Source: Tuctoria greenei
Lineage: Eukaryota; Streptophyta; Magnoliopsida; Poales; Poaceae
Direction: 5' to 3'
Assembly (NCBI GenBank): GCA_036927565.1
Contig: JAYESD010000009.1
Coordinates: 26,627,601 to 26,691,600 of the forward strand
DNA: 64,000 bases
Below, piece by piece: positions 22,444 through 34,874 of this stretch; the first letter of the stretch is position 1, and the number at the start of each line of letters is the position of its first letter. The position numbers were made by a program, and so were the translations under genes. Below the pieces are notes generated by a model. It saw nothing but the letters and a program-made list of their open reading frames with translations, was not told the DNA's origin and made no database searches.

Positions 22444-23174
22444 ATCATGTTATCATAAACATCATACACCTCCAATATAGTCTAATTAGGTAATAATATG
22501 ATTATATTAATATGAATATGTTACTGCTTGGATCCAACATTGGCTTAACGATGTTTAGGTTAGTCATTGCCTTAGGATGAATATTACGTTGCAACTCTTA
22601 AGGTATTTACTTAGCATGCAAGTAAGGTGCTTGGATAGTTGAGTAGCGTTGAATGCATCCTAGTCCATGGGTTGTAGAGGTAGGTAGTAGGTGGTGACAT
22701 CCCTATGCGTCTATTGTAATCCTCCATGTTTGGCTAGCTATAGGCTCTTGGCGGGAGTCGCCTGGCAGACTATGGTAAGCCCGTGCTCAACATGTTGGAC
22801 CACTAAGCCCTAGTATTCACTATTAGCATATTCATGTGTACTTTATTAAGCTATGTATATGAGTAATTAGAGCACAGTAGGAGTAGCTCCGTCTCATAGT
22901 CTAACCCTCACTAGGACAACCTTACCCTTAGAGTAGATTGCTTAGGTGTGTGTCACACTATCCTTATTATCATCGTACCCCCGTTGTGATAAACACTTAG
23001 TACCCTACACCTTCATCATAAAGATAGTGTTTACTTTACTTCACTGCCTTTCTTTGGGATAAATACAATACCCTTGGGAATACTCTTGGGTGCAATGCTA
23101 CAACAATATCTTTCGTGCGTTTGTCGATCTCATCTCCTACCAGAGACGATATGTGGTGTTAAGAACCGTCAACA
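22444..23174 (+). repeat. Element G 5' LTR, 5'-truncated by insertion of E
   Basis: Aligns base for base with 30661-31390 of the 3' LTR (731 against 730 bp). Its first ~790 bp should lie beyond E, outside the window. It ends CCGTCAACA. Confidence 0.92.
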
Positions 23175-23182
23175 AGAATTTC

Positions 23183-23200
23183 TGGAGCCGTTGTCGAGGA
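23183..23200 (+). other. Element G primer-binding site (tRNA-Asp type)
   Basis: TGGAGCCGTTGTCGAGGA differs at three positions from TGGCGCCGTTGCCGGGGA, the complement of the plant tRNA-Asp 3' end. Confidence 0.82.
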
Positions 23201-26176
23201 AGGCAAAGGAAGTGATGGATAGCTATCACTTGTGATTAAGTTATAGATACTAATAGTTATTAGATAGGATTACCCTTGTTTGTTTTCTCCTTTTGTGTAA
23301 AACAAGGTAGTGTTGTCTAACCCATTTCATGGGATGGCCAACGACGACGCAAGTGCTCAACTGCAAGATGATTCATGGCCTACCTCAATAAATGTCCGCT
23401 AGGCAACACCATTGCCTTTCACGAAAGAATTTCAGCAGTAGGAGCCAAAGTCATCTATCCCCAAGCTTGGGGGAGGCTCCAAGAATTCTTCTTGGTTTGC
23501 CTTCATCATGGGGTGGGTAGTTGGCTCTTCGTCCAACACTCATGTCATGGGTTGGCTCCACCAATCCATGATCACATTCGTGCTAGAGTTGAAGGAGTCT
23601 TATTCTCATTCATCATGGATGAGAATATGGTCTCCACTCAAGGGCTGGATTGAGAAATGCTCTAGATCCCTTAGCTTGGCAGGCACACCACTTAACAAGG
23701 TGGACATGCTAGTTATGGAACTACACCTCCCATTGAAGTAACATGAAGATCGAGCCAATGAAGAAGTGTTTGGATGATTCAAGCCATGGACATTCACATG
23801 ATTTGTGAAAACCCATGTCAAGATGGGGCACTTGGGGAATCATTTGCCTAAGACCCATGATGATTCTTCCTTTCAAAAACAACTCCAATGGCTATCACCA
23901 ACAAGGAGGTCAAGGGTGGAATCAATATCACCCTTGTAATCAAGGAGGCTATGGGGATTTCAAGGGATTTAAGTTCAACTAGCCTACCTTGAAGTATCTT
24001 GTCCATGGCCAAGCAAGAAATCAAGACAAAATTTACATGATGCTCTTCTCCAAGTACAAGAAACTTAAAAGAGCATTCAAGATCCAAGAGATCTCACAAT
24101 CACTTGTTGGGATTCCTACCCTTCGACCAAGCCCATGCAACCTAAGGGAAATGTCATTATGGACGAAGCATTTCTTAATTGATTGTGGAGTCCACATGTC
24201 ATCGTGTCCAAGGAAGTCTTTGATCTATGATCAAAGTATGGGTTAACTCAAACGAACAACAAGAAGGTCGAAGTGGCACCCCAAAAGAAGGACAAGCCTC
24301 ACCATGCTCACGAAAGAGTATCTTCAAAAGGGAGAAGTTGTCACTACATCTACAAGTCTCCATCAAGATGATGGAGAGGCTAGGGTCATCATGTGGTTCA
24401 CATTTCCAACTGACATGCCAAAGGAGATTTGGCATGTCAATCAAGAGAAGTTTTCCACATCTTCAACTCCGGGATTGGACAACAAATCATCGCACTAAAT
24501 AGGACGGAGGTAAGTCCCACTTATCGGACTTCAAATATTCGGTGAGTCCTTGCCAATAGGTTAATTGGTAGTTATCTCATATTTGCTTTCTCAATTGCAT
24601 ATTTGAATTTCCCATGAATCTTTGCAATTGCATTTAGAATGTTTGATTTTCTACACTTGCATGTTGGAAAGTTAAATTTCCAACCATCATAAAACTAAAA
24701 TTTCGAACTAGGAAATAAATTTATTTGGATATGAACCTTGGGCGTAACCACTTGAATTCATCTTCCTAATTCAATCCAAAAATATTTCCCTTAATATTCA
24801 GTGTATTTGCAACTTGTTCCAAGTTGGGCAAAGCAATTTTACAAGGGGTACAACATGATTTTGAGCTAATGTAACTCGTTTTCGAGTTGTTTTGTTTGTT
24901 TTTGATTTTAGTGCAGCCAGGACAAAATTTGTAAAGAGGTTGGAAGGCCTCATCAAGCGCATATCCCACCATCAATCTAATTTTGAGTTCATGGTGGAGG
25001 AATGCTCAACATGGTGGCCCAATGGAGGAACAAGATGAAGCTCATTCAACTCCAACCTCAACTTGGCAGGAGACATTGAACATGAATCCTACACCAAAAT
25101 CCATAGTCGTGAGTTTCTCACACAACGACCTTCAACCCGGGCTGCTCTTCAGTTGAGGTACAAGTTCAAAATTTTCCGTTGTTTTAAATGCATTAGGATT
25201 GAAAGATTTTTGCTTACATTGGTAAGGAAGGTTTACACCTTCTCATCATTCAATTCTTATGCATCCTCACGAGAGAAAGTGTTGGCATTGCTCTTTTTTA
25301 TTCTTCAAAAAGGAATGTCACCTTACTTTGGAATAAATTTAAACAAGTACCTAGAATTTCATGAGCATTACAAAAATTGACTTAGACATTTCCTGCCTAG
25401 GTTTATTAAGTAATTCTTATGGAATAACTTTATGGTTGAATTGGTATGTAGCAACCTAGGAACAGTGATATCCATAGTTTTGATTTAATACTCATTCATG
25501 CTTGGATCACTAAATTTCAAATTTCTAGGCAAGAAACTAAAAATGTTCAGGAGGATGAAATTGAGAATCTTGTATGTCATAATCCACATGATAAATATTT
25601 TCTCTTGTAAAAAGCTATGATGGTTAGAAATTTTACAAGATGAAGGGACCCATATAGTATATTTCTATCACTTGTATTACTCTGAGTACGAATTTTAGAA
25701 AATGTGCAAATTGATTTATCCATAAAGCCCCACTCCTATCAAGGATTCATACATTGTTCATGGATATACTTGAAATTGGACCTAATGCATCTTTGATTTT
25801 GTTCTTCCCCATACGTACAAATGAAGATTCAGTTACCTAACCTGAAAATTAATTTGTACAAGTATTGGGAGCTAACCATCCCTCTCTATCATAGAGGGGA
25901 AGTTTGCTGGAGTAATATTACTATGTTGCATTCAAAGATCCGATTGTTGGAAACTTTAAGAGAATTCCATTTCAACATCTGTTGGCCAAGGAGTAAATTA
26001 GGATGGTTCCTACCAATCAGAAATTAAGTTCGAAGGTCAATCATAACTATACGAGGCTGGAGATTTGACATGGAAACCCTCTATGAGCAACCAATGGGCT
26101 GCTATGAATATGTGAGAGCATTATGCTCTCAACTATTCTAAGCACTCATCCAATCTCAAGGGAATTGCCACCATCA
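23201..26176 (+). other. Element G interior, left part: possible gag traces only
   Basis: A start at 23341 (MANDDASAQLQDDSW) opens a short frame that soon breaks. Fragments such as 23508-23741 and 23989-24246 have no domain I can name. A Gln/Gly-rich spot near 23900 could be a gag remnant. No pol motif is visible in six frames. Otherwise I see nothing in this 3-kb stretch. Confidence 0.5.
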
Positions 26177-26640
26177 TTGGGTGTAAGTTATTCCTTTGTG
26201 GCTAAAAGGTCTGATATACTTTAACCAAGGAATGATAAGACCACATCCAATGTATATTGGGTGCAAGTTGTTCCTATGTGGCTAGAAGGTATACCTTAGC
26301 CAAGGAACAACGGATCACACTCAACCCGTGTTAAGTGCACATCATCCCTTTGTGGTTATAGGTATGTTATACCCTAGCCAAGGAACAACAGATCATACCC
26401 AACACATGTTGGGTACATGTCACACCTTTGTGGCTAAAAATTATCATTACCTTAGCCAAGGAATGACGGATCACACCCAATACATGAGAGGTACAAATTA
26501 TTTCTTTATGACAAGAAGGTATCATAAACCTTAGCCAAAGAATGACAGAGCACACTCAACGCATGTTGAGTGCACGTCATTCCTTTGTAGCTAAAGGTTA
26601 TCGTTACCTTAGCCAAGGAATAACAAGGTACATCCAACCC
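26177..26640. repeat. Tandem ~78-bp repeats with internal hairpins in element G
   Basis: Six copies, with TTCCTTTGTGGCTA-type starts at 26191, 26271, 26345, 26423, 26501 and 26580. Each copy contains two inverted repeats: CCTTTGTGGCTA with TTAGCCAAGG, and CCCAACACATGTTGGG-type. Copies are diverged by substitutions and small indels. Confidence 0.88.
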
Positions 26641-29600
26641 ATGGAAACCTTGAGGTGTGGATGAGCAACACCGACAACACTCCCCTTGACTACACTCATA
26701 GAACCCATGGAAGGCAATCCAACATCGATATTTAACCCTCCAATGCCAAAGCCATGCTGCAACAAGGTTAGGCCAACCTCATGGCCTACATCCGTCGTTA
26801 GGGTTTTAACTTCTATCGCGGACCTTGACCAAGAACAAGCTTGGGGAAGGACCCCCACTTGAGGTAACTTGTATCACACTCCATTTGCATCCCTTTATTT
26901 TATTTCTTTCCACCACATTTGCATCTAAAAAATAATAATATAAATAATAATGTAGTATAAGTTAGGTTAATAAAATAAATGATGTGCAGTAAGAATATTT
27001 TTACTTTGCATAAGTTGAAATGATGAATAGTTGCTCTGTTTTATTTTCTCTAGCCCCTTGCATACAACTTAGTATTCTCCAAGTATTGGGTTTATTGGCC
27101 TAGAATATTCTTGCCCGAAACTTGAAAATTGTGGGTAGCAAAAGCTAAGTCCAATTCTAGGTTGTTGTGGGATATGATATAGTTATAAGAGCTGTTAATA
27201 TCCTAGTCTAAAGTAAAACTTGATTTCACGGAAAAAATTTTAAATGGGAGTTCCTCATTTGATAGAAATTCCTACCAAAGCCATATGATGATTTGAATTA
27301 GATAAAACTTATGCATATGCTATTTGCCTTCACATTTAGCCTGGTCAAACTAGTATATACCTATGTGAGAATCTTTTCATGCTTTTAAGATCAAGATTAC
27401 ACGAGCACATGCAAAACTTCTACCCTAGAAGTTAGCAAAATTTTATCATACCATTTCACCACCAAAAAGATACTCCAAGATTTTCATGCATAATACTCTC
27501 TCAAAATTATTTGAAAAGAGAAAGGGGAAGACATGGCTACAAGAAACAGAAAAAGAAAAAACAAAAGAGAGAAAATGCATGCTCATGTACAAGAGCGTTA
27601 GAAAAAAAAAAGAGAGAATAAGTTGTCATGTTTCATCCTCACAAAAGAGGGTGCATACAAAGGAGTCATCTGTGAGACCTATGTGCGCTGAATACATTGG
27701 ATTTGTCAATAAAAGTTTTGAATTTTTCCAAAACACCTTTTTTCAACATGGTCTGAATTCTTTGTCTAGGTCCAACTTATTTTGGCTAGGTCTGACTTAT
27801 TTTGGTTAGGTCCGACTAGTTTTGGTAAGCTTCGGTGTTAGGTTCTGCTAGTTCTGGTAAGCTCCAACGCTAGGTCCTGCTAGTTTTGGTAAGCTCCAGC
27901 TCAAGGTCCGATTAGTTTTGGCAAGGTCCGGAGCTAGATTGCAATGGTTCTGCTTTTACTTTGAAATGATTCGAACATGCTTTACATCTATGGAAAGTTT
28001 TCTTAGTATTCTTTTACTAAGTTTTTGGTGTGTTTTGGTGGTTATGGTTGATATCTTTTTGCTATGGTTTGCAACATGCTTATGTGAGGTGCTCACGTAA
28101 GGTGTTGTGGTTTCCGAACTGACGAGAGTCAAGTCGAGGACTTGTGCTCAGAAGTATTGGTTGTTTATTCATGTGCAGGTGTTGCTTGAGTTCAAGACAT
28201 GACTAGTGACAGGATCCATTGAACTAGTCTTAGGGAGAAGATGAGGTTCAACAACCAAGTTCAGGAGGAATTGTGGTTGAGTTGATCGGGAGGTTGTGCA
28301 ACATGTTTGAACCAAGAACAATGCATCTGAAGGTATTGTGGATGTCGTTGGAAGATGTTTGGACGTGTGCAAGGAGTGCATGGACGTGGATACATGGTTA
28401 CAAGGCATGATGAAGAGATGTGGACGTAAAAAATTGGTCGAAAAGGTCCAACCGACTAGGTTATGGACTCAGGCTGCGGCTGAGTTGTGTTTGACTCAAA
28501 TATGGAAAGATTTGAAGTCGGTTATGATAGGATTTCGTGTGGGTCACGAAGTTTGGTTGTTATAGGAATGTGGGATACGTTCCTAAGGTGTTTGGAAGTC
28601 TTAAGATTGCTTCTATATGCATATAGAAGAGTCTTGAGCAGTTATGGAAAATTTTGATTCATGATTTGAGTAGGATTAGAGTCCTAGTTTGAGTCGAGTT
28701 GGCTTTCAGGCTGGTTATATAAGCAAGGGAGGCCAGAGCTCGTGGGAGATGACTTTGGGGCTGTTCCTCTTGTGTTTTGATCAATAAAATTCATAGTTTG
28801 AAGGAACTTTTGTGCCTTGTTCGTCCGACTTGTTTCAGACAAGTTTTTCTCGTCGAGTTTGTGCACAAAACTACCTTTCTTCGTTGGTTTTATTATAACT
28901 CCAGTTTTACAGATCCAATTGATGTGATTCTTTTTGGGTTGTCTTGACAACTTGATTATATATCATATGTGAAAATTTATGGTCATTGGACTTGTGGTTT
29001 ATGATCTACACGAGTTTCTTTGCAGTGTTCCAGAACTATTTTTCTCGGATAGACCAGATTGACCTTTGTTCGATCTTTTCATCGTAACTTGAGTTTCTCT
29101 CGACGGATTTTTGTGATTCTTGTTGTAACGACTTCGTGACTTGATTCTCCCAAATATATAATTGTTTTGTCACAGGTTATCACATTTAGATTAGCTGCAC
29201 ACATGATTTCTTTAACAGATCATTTTTCTGCCAAGGGTTTTTTGTTGCTCCCGCTGAAAAAGTTTTAATCTACCATTCACCCACCCTCTGGTAGCTTTAC
29301 ATGTGCTCTTCGATCCTATATTATCTTCGTATTCTCACTCCACAAATATTCTATCACACTTTCACAAATCTTGATCAAAAGTACGATTTGTTTTCTCCTA
29401 ATGCTTACTCTTTTGACTTAGCAATATATGTGTTGCGAATATGCCTACTCTTGATGCCTACCAAGCTCCACATACAAGCCTTATTTTGATGTAGGACTAC
29501 AAAGGCATTGCCTTGGTGAGGATAAAAATACCACTTCCCACATAGGAGTGATTGAGTGCATCATTTGAGGAACTTAAATCCAAACACCATTTGAAATTCT

Positions 29601-29869
29601 CCGGAAATTTGAGTGAAACTCATACATTAGGTGATGCATGCTCATTTTGCTGTTCTGTCCTTCAACCACCCAAGAAAAGGATGACGCATAAGCCCCAAAA
29701 AGACTAAGAAAAAGGGTGAGGTACCATATCCAATTTATTCAATGCAAAGTAGAATATTTTGTTATGCACTTGGTACTTTTGCAAAATAGGGCATTGCAGC
29801 AACTCCTGATCAACAACCTAAGTCCTTATCTTTGCTTCAGGACGAGCAAAGGGTAAGCTTGGGGGTGTT
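26641..29869 (+). other. Element G interior, right part: non-coding
   Basis: No recognisable protein. An imperfect short-period repeat lies at 27766-27935. Around 28714 there is a TATA-like TTATATAAG, followed by AATAAA at 28785, and near 29270 a pyrimidine-rich ACCATTCACCCACCCTCTGG that resembles a copia LTR end. A decayed copia LTR may therefore lie at about 28100-29320, but I could not find matching ends. The last bases before the LTR (AGCTTGGGGGTGTT) are the PPT. Confidence 0.5.
27766..27935 (+). repeat. Short tandem repeat in element G (AGGTCCGACTAGTTTTGG type)
   Basis: Seven or so degenerate copies of a unit containing GGTCCGACTAGTTTTGGTAA, with alternating spacing of about 20 and 33 bp. 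The core CCGACTAGTT is close to one half of the dyad found in the Tekay-like and copia elements here. Confidence 0.7.
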
Positions 29870-31390
29870 TGTTGACGGTCATTATATACCAATTTTGAAC
29901 TTCAATATAACTCAATTATGTGAGGGAATGAATAGTTCTTACACACATCATAGTTAGAAATAACCTAGTTTCAGTTGTACATGGAGAAACTAGTGCATGC
30001 AGGTATTTTATACAGAATTGATGTGAAACAAAGGGATGGATCCTAAAGAATACCTTCTCATCCTATCAGACACGTACATGTGGTAGCACATGGATGAAAT
30101 GGCCCACTTACAGGAGTATCCGAAGAGATCTAACGGCGTAGCGCCCAAAAACAGCCATGAGACCCACCTGCCAGCCACCTGGAGAAAGCACAATGCGTTT
30201 GGCGAGTTTACCTGGTCCGCCGAACAGGTGGTTCGACCGACCTGTTCTTCACACCTTTTTCGGTCAACTTCGATGTGGCACCCTCCTATGGCTTGAATAT
30301 AAGATTGGTGACTGAGTCACGTGCAAAAGATGGCAGGAACCAACCTCAACACTAGTATAAATAGGACCCCTCACCCCTCACTTCAACACACACAACCTGA
30401 GCATTCACTCTCTTGTATATATTAGTTCTCCAAGTCCTTAGTTTAGGTTAGGCTGTAGAGAGGAGCCTCTAGTCCCAAGTACAAATTGGAAAAGGTATGG
30501 CTCATGTATCATTTCTTGTATTCGTGACTTTATGCATTATAATAATAGTATTGTTAGTCTATGTTTATTCATATACTTGGGCAAAGCGTTTCTTGTTTGA
30601 TTGTGGAGTCTATGTATGTGCTAGGTGTAGATGTTGTTATGATCTAGACATAATGCCATTATCATGTTATCATAAGCATCCTACACCTCCACTATAGTTA
30701 GTTAGGCAATAATATGATTATGTAATATGAATATATTAGTGCTTGGATCCAACATTGGTTCAACGATGTTTAGGTTAGTCATGGCCTTAGGATGAATATT
30801 ATGTTACAACTCTTAATGTATTTACTTAGCATGCAAGCGTGGTGCTTGGATAGTTAAGTACTATTGGATGCATCGTAGTCCATGGGTTGTAGAGGTAGGC
30901 GGTAGGTGGTGATAACCCTATCCGTGCATTGTAATCCTCCACGTTCGGCTACAACGTAGGCTCTGGGCGGGAGTCGCCTGGCAGACCAGGGTAAGCCCGT
31001 GCCCGACATGTTGGACCACTAAGCCCTAGTATTCACCATTAGCATATTCATTTGCACTTTGTTAGGCCATGTATATGAGTAATTAGAGCACAATAGGAGT
31101 AGCTTCGTCTCGTAGTCTAACCCTCACTAGGACAACCTTAACCTTAGAGTAGATTGCTTAGGTGTGTGTCACACTACCCTTATTATCATCTTACTCCTGT
31201 TCTGATAAACACTTAGTACACTATACCTTCATCATAATAATAGTGTTTACTTTACTTCATCACCTTCCTTTGGGATAAATACGATACCCTTGGGAATACT
31301 CTTGGGTGAAATGCTACAACAGTATCTTCCGTGCGCTTGCGGATCTCATCTCCTACCAGAGATGATATGTGGTGTTAAGAACCGTCAACA
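29870..31390 (+). repeat. Element G 3' LTR (1,521 bp)
   Basis: TGTTGACGGTC ... ACCGTCAACA; the terminal inverted repeat is at least 9 bp. TATA-like AGTATAAATAGG at 30354-30365. Its last 730 bp match 22444-23174. Confidence 0.92.
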
Positions 31391-31479
31391 GCAAACTGTA
31401 AAGTAGATAAAAAAAATGCACATCTAGAACCTGCCAAGTTTTAGGTAGATCCTTAGTATCATGATCCTCAAATAAACAA

Positions 31480-31842
31480 AACTCCATTGCCCTTTCCAAA
31501 GCAGAAGCAGAGTATGTCGTAGCCGGTAGTTGTTGTGCATAACTCCTACGGATGCGACAAAATCTAAGGGACTACAATTACAATTTGAATCATATTCCAC
31601 TCCCATGTGACAACGAGAGTGCCATAAAAATTGCACACAATGTTGTACATCACTCCAAAACTAAACACATCGATATTCGACATCACTTCCTAAGAGATCT
31701 CTCAATAAAAGGAGACATAGTAATTTCATATGTTAGAACCGAGAAACAACTAGATCATATTTTCACCAAGCCCTTAGATGAAAAACACTTTTGTGAGCTT
31801 AGAAATGACCTAAATATCCTCGACGCTCGAAATGTGGCTTGA
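31480..31842 (+). pseudogene. pol: Element H Ty1/copia RNase H, C-terminal end
   Basis: The frame reads SKAEAEYVVAGSCCA, then a stop, then PLPCDNESAIKIAHNVVHHS, KHIDIRHHFLRD and the copia ending TEKQLDHIFTKPLDEKHF. The usual DNxSAI, KHIDIRxHF and QxADIFTKPL blocks are present. One in-frame stop lies near 31539. The natural stop is at 31840-31842. Sequence 5' of it is separated by element G. Confidence 0.93.
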
Positions 31843-32751
31843 AAAGTTGCATACCTATTTGTTTCTTGAAAATTTACTTGTTTTGCAAAAATTTGTCTAC
31901 TCTCTTGAATCTCGAAAACTATTTAAATTATTGAATCTTGGTGAGTTATGGCCATTGCTTGGTTGTTGAATTCTTTATTATCATACTCATAAAGATTATT
32001 TATGAAAAGATGTCATAAAAATCAATATTAGTCAAAATCTTAATTATATATTGATTTCCATCTCAATATGTCATGTTGACCTCGGACTAGTCTGTGGTCA
32101 ACACCGGACTAGTCCTCTCTTGAAGACTAGTTCAGCCACTGTACGGTGTACTAGACTAGTGTGGTCTGCTGTGGGCTAGTCCGTTATTATCGGGCTTAAA
32201 CCTAGCCAACTGCAAATTGCTCCTTCCTCTTCCTCACAACACCCCTCACTTTCTCTCCCTTCACCCGTGAGCTCTCAAGGGGATCCCTCGATTCCTCCAC
32301 CAAATCGTTGATTTTCTCTGAGGGAATCGATCTCCATCGAAGGTAAACCTCCAACCCCAGACTAATCTGGAACAAAGACTCCGCATCCCCCACCGATTCG
32401 TTGGATTTCGTAAACTTTGCTCCAAACCGTAGTTCCTCTCTTTTCAAAGTTCTTGTCCAAAATTCTTGTCTCTTAGGGTTAGTTTACCTATCCTTTGTGT
32501 ATTCCTATTGTTTCCCATCACATTGCTCCAATGTTCGCCGAGATTAGTTCTGATTTTTAAGCTATAATTTTGAACTTTTCACACTGGACTAGTCCAACCA
32601 TGGGAGCGGACAAGTCTGGTACACCGAACAAGTCCGCCCTCTGAAACTGGACATGTCTGATCTGGCACATTTTGTGCCAACTTGCTTTTAGTCTCGACAA
32701 GTCCTTGAATCTATTCTCACCATTCAACCTTGTATCTCTTGTGTCAGGAAT
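31843..32751 (+). other. Element H spacer with dyad motifs
   Basis: Non-coding stretch between RNase H and the extra ORF. It carries several GGACTAGTCC-type motifs at 32085-32165 and 32582-32660, the same motif found in U3 of H and of the Tekay-like LTRs. I see no gene. Confidence 0.65.
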
Positions 32752-33472
32752 CATGTCGAGCTCATCAAATGAGAGCATGCTTGATTATGGGGCCGAGCAT
32801 GATCGTGAGAGAGTGGCACAGGCTCAAGGAAGGGACAATTAGAAAAGACATTATCACGATGCTTCTACTCCACCCGCTGACTCTCAGGCGAGGCGTAGGA
32901 AGGTTGTCGCCAAGGAACCCTCCAGTGATAAGGGTAAAAATGTGGTTGGTGCTAGCTCTTTGGCTCTGCGGAGGAGCCAAAGCAAATGAAAGGGAACCAC
33001 AACTGGACCAATTGATCCTTTGGTAATGATTGCTCCCATTCAGAGGAATCAAAGACCCTCTAATGATATTTTCACTGGCAAAGGGAGTGATATTGCTTGG
33101 AAGCACCGGAACGTCAATGTGTACCAACAAGCTAAGAAAGCAATTGATCCTTGTTTTTGGAGTGACTTCCACTCCGATTACTACAACACTGTCTATTTGA
33201 AGATGAAGAATGCAGTGGTGAAGAGTCAATGGGTTGATATGTGAAGCTTTCCAAGAAGTTGTGGAAACACTGGACAGACATGGTCTAAAGGATCTCCTAT
33301 CCTTTACATACAACTGGAATGATGAGGTGATTGCTCAAATCTACTCTACCTGCTATTTCTCAGGGAATGATGAAGAAGGCATTACTTGGATGACTAATGG
33401 ATCCAAGTAAAATATTTCTTATGAGGAGTTTGTCAGGCTACGTCATCTTGAAGATATTTTAGACAATGAGAT
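32752..33472 (+). pseudogene. Element H extra ORF, 5' half
   Basis: It starts MSSSSNESMLDYGAEHDRER and goes on through a basic Ser-rich part into a globular stretch with VYQQAKKAIDPCFWSDF and LSFTYNWNDEVIAQIYSTCY. Stops near 32840, 32988, 33242 and 33409 break it. The second part resembles the plant transposon protein-like domain found in extra ORFs of grass retrotransposons. Its place between RNase H and LTR is where SIRE-type elements carry their env-like ORF. Function unknown. It is cut by J after codon DNE. Confidence 0.65.
33468..33472. repeat. Target-site duplication of J, left copy (GAGAT)
   Basis: GAGAT, repeated at 48401-48405 after the terminal TTACA of J. Confidence 0.88.
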
Positions 33473-34013
33473 TCTGACACCCGATTCCGATAATGAACCA
33501 AGCATAACGCATATGTGTGCCCAGGACGTTCAACACACATACGCGGAACTTCACAAACGGTATACAGAATTTAACCACGTCTTAAATAGTAAATAGGTAC
33601 CTTATTACAACAGTACAATGGTTATGACAAGTCTCTAATTATTGCAGCAGAAATAAACTAAGTAGCATGACTCTATTCCACAGGCAATTGACGGTGGCAC
33701 GCAACCTAGTACTCCACATGTTCCTCAGGGTACTCCCAAGTGTCTCCTGTAGCTGTTGGTGAGGGGAATTGCAAAGGTGAGTAAATGTCATACTCAGCAA
33801 GTGTGGGAAGGTATGACATGTAGCTAAAAACAAGGTCCAAAATAAATGGTTCATTGCAGCAAGAAAATTTTAGTTCGCAAACGAGTAAAAGCATCCGGCT
33901 ATATATGTCTAGGTGTGATTAAATCCCAAAATAACCCAAATAATTATCATACCTCATTATAACATCCTCATTTACCAACATAATATAATTATAACCAGCC
34001 ATCAATTTATATC

Positions 34014-34018
34014 ATCAC
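34014..34018. repeat. Target-site duplication of F, left copy (ATCAC)
   Basis: ATCAC, repeated at 46750-46754. Confidence 0.93.
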
Positions 34019-34874
34019 TGTCGAAGTGTTGAATACGACACTTTCCTCGGACCCGCTGAGAAGCAGCCCGCGGAGGTTCTTTTGTGGTTGGGGCACACAG
34101 AGACCAATATCAAGATGTGACCTCAGAGATTTACATGGTTTGGGCCGCCTGAGTGTAACACCCTACTCCACGGGGTTTGTGTAATTTGTATTGAGCGAGT
34201 ATGTTCGCTAGGGTCAGGTCACAATAGCCTGGATCATAATGTCCTGATGTTCATGAGGTGCAGCCCTTTTATAGTTCTAAGGACTGACCGTTACAAAGTT
34301 GGCCTGGCCCGACATGTGGCCCTGGCATGCTTAACGACCTAATTCCCTGTCTAAAGAGTATTAACTACAATTAATAGTGTGGTAACGTGCCTTCATGGCA
34401 GTGTTACCCCTATTAACGGTGCATTGATCGTGTGTTATTAATATGGCATTAATGAAACATTATCAGACCTTGTAACTGCCGCTTTAACCATCCTTGAATG
34501 TCTGTAATGGTCTTGACCGACTTGTATTTCTATTGATGACGAAGGTCCGGAGGCTCCACACGTGGCAGATCCGGGGCTTTCCCTTGCTGGAGGGTAGGTC
34601 AGGGGTTGCTGTACACGTGTCGGTACCAGGGCTCCTCTCTGACGGGGGCTAGGTCCGGGGCTGTTGTACACGTGTAGTCACCGGAGCATCCCTTGGTTGG
34701 GAGTTTTGTTCTGGTCTTATTTTACACGTGTTGACCCGGGAGCCAGTCATGTGAGGGGAGCGGGTCCAGTGCAACATGACATGTGGGACCTGTAAGGGCC
34801 TTCGACTCTGATGGGTGGAACTTTTTTGCATTTGTTGCGGTATCGTGGGGTACCCGGTATGTAGGGTATCGACA
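34019..34874 (-). repeat. Element F 3' LTR
   Basis: TGTCGAAGTG ... GTATCGACA on the plus strand, 856 bp. TATA box (minus) at about 34265-34273. A differing base roughly every 12-15 bp against the other LTR over the first 150 bp, mostly C/T or G/A, suggests decay by deamination. Confidence 0.95.

Larger units (their letters stand above)
22444..31390 (+). mobile_element. Element G: tRNA-Asp-primed LTR retrotransposon with non-coding interior
   Basis: The 5' LTR is cut by E so that only its last 731 bp remain (22444-23174). The 3' LTR is complete (29870-31390). The interior of about 6.7 kb has no RT, RNase H, integrase or protease motif that I can find in any frame. Primer site and LTR termini (TGTTGACGG ... 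CGTCAACA) are clear. This fits a large non-autonomous derivative (LARD-like) or a very decayed Athila-like element. It inserted in the copia element H, whose RNase H starts right after 31390. Confidence 0.85.

Noticed and set aside
21971..22475. ORFs of about 160 codons on the minus strand at the end of E's LTR
   Set aside because: They lie in the GC-rich U3 of the LTR, differ in two frames, and are not conserved in K's LTR. Composition explains them.
26177..26640. Cluster of small RNA genes (hairpins)
   Set aside because: No promoter, and the units sit in a decayed element as a tandem array. The hairpins are reported as a finding instead.
28100..29320. Possible decayed copia LTR (TATA-like 28714, AATAAA 28785, CACCCACCCTCTGG 29275)
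   Set aside because: I could not find matching TG...CA ends, a TSD or a primer site, so it is mentioned only as a possibility within G.
32202..33313. Minus-strand ORFs in the H spacer and extra-ORF region
   Set aside because: They run opposite to a longer chain of plus-strand frames that carry recognisable sequence and continue after J. Shadows.
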